Below the pieces are notes generated by a model. The model was not told where the DNA came from. It ran no database searches and was given only the letters and a program-made list of their open reading frames with translations. From Enterococcus_G camelliae (GTDB lineage: Bacteria; Bacillota; Bacilli; Lactobacillales; Enterococcaceae): a stretch of 13,798 bases of DNA. The DNA lies in the NCBI RefSeq assembly GCF_042685105.1, contig NZ_JBHUMO010000026.1, positions 1-13,798 of the forward strand, read 5' to 3'. The translations under genes and the position numbers were made by a program. This document shows positions 12,285 through 13,798 of the stretch, in pieces. Numbering within the stretch: position 1 is the first letter of the stretch; every line of letters starts with the position of its first letter.

Positions 12285-13511
12285 TTATCCATTTTGTGTC
12301 ACTGTTTCTTGTTGTTTTGCTAAATTAGCTTGAACTTCAGCGTGCACTTTTGTTGGTAGCCCCCATAATTTAATGAAGCCAATTGCAGCATCTTGATCAA
12401 ACGTATCAGCAGAAGTATAGGTTGCTAAGTTTTCGTCATATAGACTGTTTGCTGACTTCCGACCTTCACAGATGACATTCCCTTTGAATAATTTAACACG
12501 AACCGTGCCGTTTACGACTGTTTGCGTGGATTTTAAGAAGGCAATCAGCGCATCTGTCAGTGGATTAAACCATAAGCCATCATAGATAACTTGTGCAAGC
12601 TGTTGTTCAATGATTGGTTTAAAATGAGCCAATTCACGGACAAATACGAGATCTTCCAATTCTTTGTGTGCCGTCATTAAGGTCATTGCGCCAGGACATT
12701 CATAGACTTCCCGTGATTTGATTCCGACTAATCGATTTTCGATGTGGTCAATTCGACCAATGCCATGTTCACCAGCCAGTGCGTTGAGTTTCATAACGAT
12801 GGAAGCAAACGTATCTTCCACTCCATCTAATGCTACGGGTATACCTTGTTCGAAGGTAATCTCTACAATAGTTGGTGTATCTGGAGTGTCCTCTAGTTCC
12901 TTGGTAATTGCATAAGCACCTTTTGGAGGTGTGGCCCAAGGATCTTCCAAGACTCCACATTCGCATGCGCGTCCCCATAAATTTTGGTCGATTGAATACG
13001 GGTTATCCAAATCAGCAGGAATGGGGACATTTTTTTCTGCAGCGTACGCGATTTCTTCCTCCCGTGACCATTTCCATTCACGGACCGGAGCAATCACTTT
13101 CAAATGAGGATCTAAAGCAGCGATGGCAACTTCAAATCGGACTTGGTCATTTCCCTTACCAGTACAGCCGTGTGCAATCGTAGTCGCGTTGGTTTTATGC
13201 GCCAACTCTACTAATTTTTTGGAAATCAATGGTCGTGAGAGTGCTGAAACCAAAGGATAGGAGTTTTCATAAAAGGTATTCCCTTGTAGCGCAATTAAAG
13301 CAAAATCATCTGCAAATTCTTCCCGGGCATCAATGGCATAAGACTCTGAAGCACCTACAAATAAAGCTTTTTCTTTAATCGCATCCGTATCACGTCCTTC
13401 ACCAATGTCCAAACAACATGCAACGACATCGTATCCCTCATCAACCAACCATTTAATGGAAACAGAGGTATCTAATCCACCGGAATAAGCCAAAATAACC
13501 TTTTCTTTCAT
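12285..13511 (-). CDS. argG: Argininosuccinate synthase
   Basis: ArgG joins citrulline and aspartate, using ATP, to make argininosuccinate. The 408-residue protein has the N-type ATP pyrophosphatase PP-loop AYSGGLDTS (8-16), the GCTGKGNDQVRFE segment (115-127) that binds ATP and substrate, and the C-terminal synthetase/multimerization domain with a helical tail. The ATG 13511 follows AAAGGAAG. It is the first gene of argGH. The organism can therefore make arginine from citrulline; whether ornithine synthesis is also encoded cannot be told from this window. Regulation by an ArgR-type repressor is suggested by a palindrome just upstream of its promoter. Confidence 0.97.
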   Translation of the reverse strand: MKEKVILAYSGGLDTSVSIKWLVDEGYDVVACCLDIGEGRDTDAIKEKALFVGASESYAIDAREEFADDFALIALQGNTFYENSYPLVSALSRPLISKKLVELAHKTNATTIAHGCTGKGNDQVRFEVAIAALDPHLKVIAPVREWKWSREEEIAYAAEKNVPIPADLDNPYSIDQNLWGRACECGVLEDPWATPPKGAYAITKELEDTPDTPTIVEITFEQGIPVALDGVEDTFASIVMKLNALAGEHGIGRIDHIENRLVGIKSREVYECPGAMTLMTAHKELEDLVFVRELAHFKPIIEQQLAQVIYDGLWFNPLTDALIAFLKSTQTVVNGTVRVKLFKGNVICEGRKSANSLYDENLATYTSADTFDQDAAIGFIKLWGLPTKVHAEVQANLAKQQETVTQNG

Positions 13512-13553
13512 GAAAAAAACTTCCTTTCTATCTAAACCTACTTGATTGATGCC

Positions 13554-13582
13554 ATCATATCAAATAAATATAAGTAAATCAA
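13554..13582 (-). promoter_or_regulatory. argGH promoter
   Basis: Minus strand: -35 TTGATT (13582-13577), a 17-base spacer ending in TGA, and -10 TATGAT (13559-13554, five of six matches, TGn-extended). The predicted transcript starts about 36 bases before the argG ATG. Confidence 0.75.
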
Positions 13583-13593
13583 CAATAAAAATT

Positions 13594-13611
13594 ATATTTA
13601 TACATAAATAT
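13594..13611. promoter_or_regulatory. ARG-box-like palindrome upstream of argG
   Basis: ATATTTAT-AC-ATAAATAT is a perfect 18-bp palindrome, 11 bases upstream of the argG -35. Size, A/T-richness and symmetry fit ArgR/AhrC operators. A second, weaker half-site-like ATGAATAAAA (minus strand) lies around 13626-13635. The match is to the general form, not to a strict consensus, and A/T-rich DNA yields such palindromes by chance. Confidence 0.45.
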
Positions 13612-13649
13612 TTCAAAAAAAGGTATTTTATTCATTTTTTTATCGTTTA

Positions 13650-13798
13650 TTCCAATTGTTCAGTTGTGAAAAGAGGAGAAGGACGAAAAAATAGTGCTTA
13701 ATTGCAATATCAAATGCATAAAAAAATCAAAAAACCTTTATAGACAGCGAATTACTCAATAATCCAGTGTTACCAACGGTTTAACCCTTGTCTGGCAG
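13650..13798. other. Unassigned A/T-rich end of window
   Basis: I see no gene with start, stop and ribosome binding site here. Short open stretches reach the window edge on both strands, but none is long enough to identify. The T-run on the minus strand near 13721-13737 (read right to left, GGTTTTTTGATTTTTTT) could be the tail of a terminator for a gene lying to the right of the window, but no clear hairpin precedes it. Confidence 0.3.

Noticed and set aside
13650..13798. Phage attachment site or integrase end at the right edge
   Set aside because: Short open stretches reach the edge but no recognizable motif or repeat of the tRNA ends is seen; too little sequence to support the idea.

Overview
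The window looks like chromosomal DNA of a low-GC Gram-positive coccus of the Lactobacillales, most likely Enterococcus or a close relative. This is inferred from A/T-rich codon use, GGAGG-type ribosome binding sites, GTG/TTG starts, and above all the order mreC-mreD followed by secreted PcsB/SagA-type peptidoglycan hydrolases. No species is claimed.

Left part (1-2490, + strand): the 3' end of one tRNA, then tRNA-Arg(ACG) and tRNA-Pro(TGG) with a terminator, then a tight three-gene operon: rsgA (30S assembly GTPase), rpe (ribulose-phosphate epimerase) and a thiN-type thiamine pyrophosphokinase. The thiN stop codon lies in an 18-bp tandem duplication.

Central part (2515-7055, + strand): a cell-envelope block. 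mreC and mreD (elongasome) overlap or abut and end in a large nested hairpin. Two paralogous secreted coiled-coil proteins follow, each with its own promoter. They share a 50-residue block (46 identical) in the PcsB-like coiled coil but end differently: the first has a CAP/SCP-like domain, the second a CHAP cysteine peptidase domain. Their promoters align without gaps over 44 bp, and the second carries a near-consensus WalR box, so control by the WalRK cell-wall stress system is likely.

Middle (7028-8443): a bidirectional terminator separates the hydrolases from a convergent (- strand) comC-type prepilin peptidase. Its best start codon is out of frame with the rest of the gene by one base in a run of ten Ts. 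Divergent from it is dps (+ strand), with a Fur-family-like palindrome upstream. Another bidirectional terminator follows dps.

Right part (8447-13511, - strand): a two-gene ABC exporter (MacB/FtsX-type permease, then its ATPase), whose permease carries unusual Ser/Thr- and Gly/Met/Asn-rich extracellular segments; and the arginine biosynthesis operon argG-argH, with a strong promoter, an ARG-box-like palindrome and a terminator. The last 140 bases hold nothing I can identify.

Most of the window is ordinary core genome. The points most worth a second look are the homopolymer frameshift at the start of the prepilin peptidase, the domain-swapped hydrolase pair with duplicated promoters, the low-complexity inserts of the ABC permease, and the nested palindrome after mreD. 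I see no convincing wholly new system.
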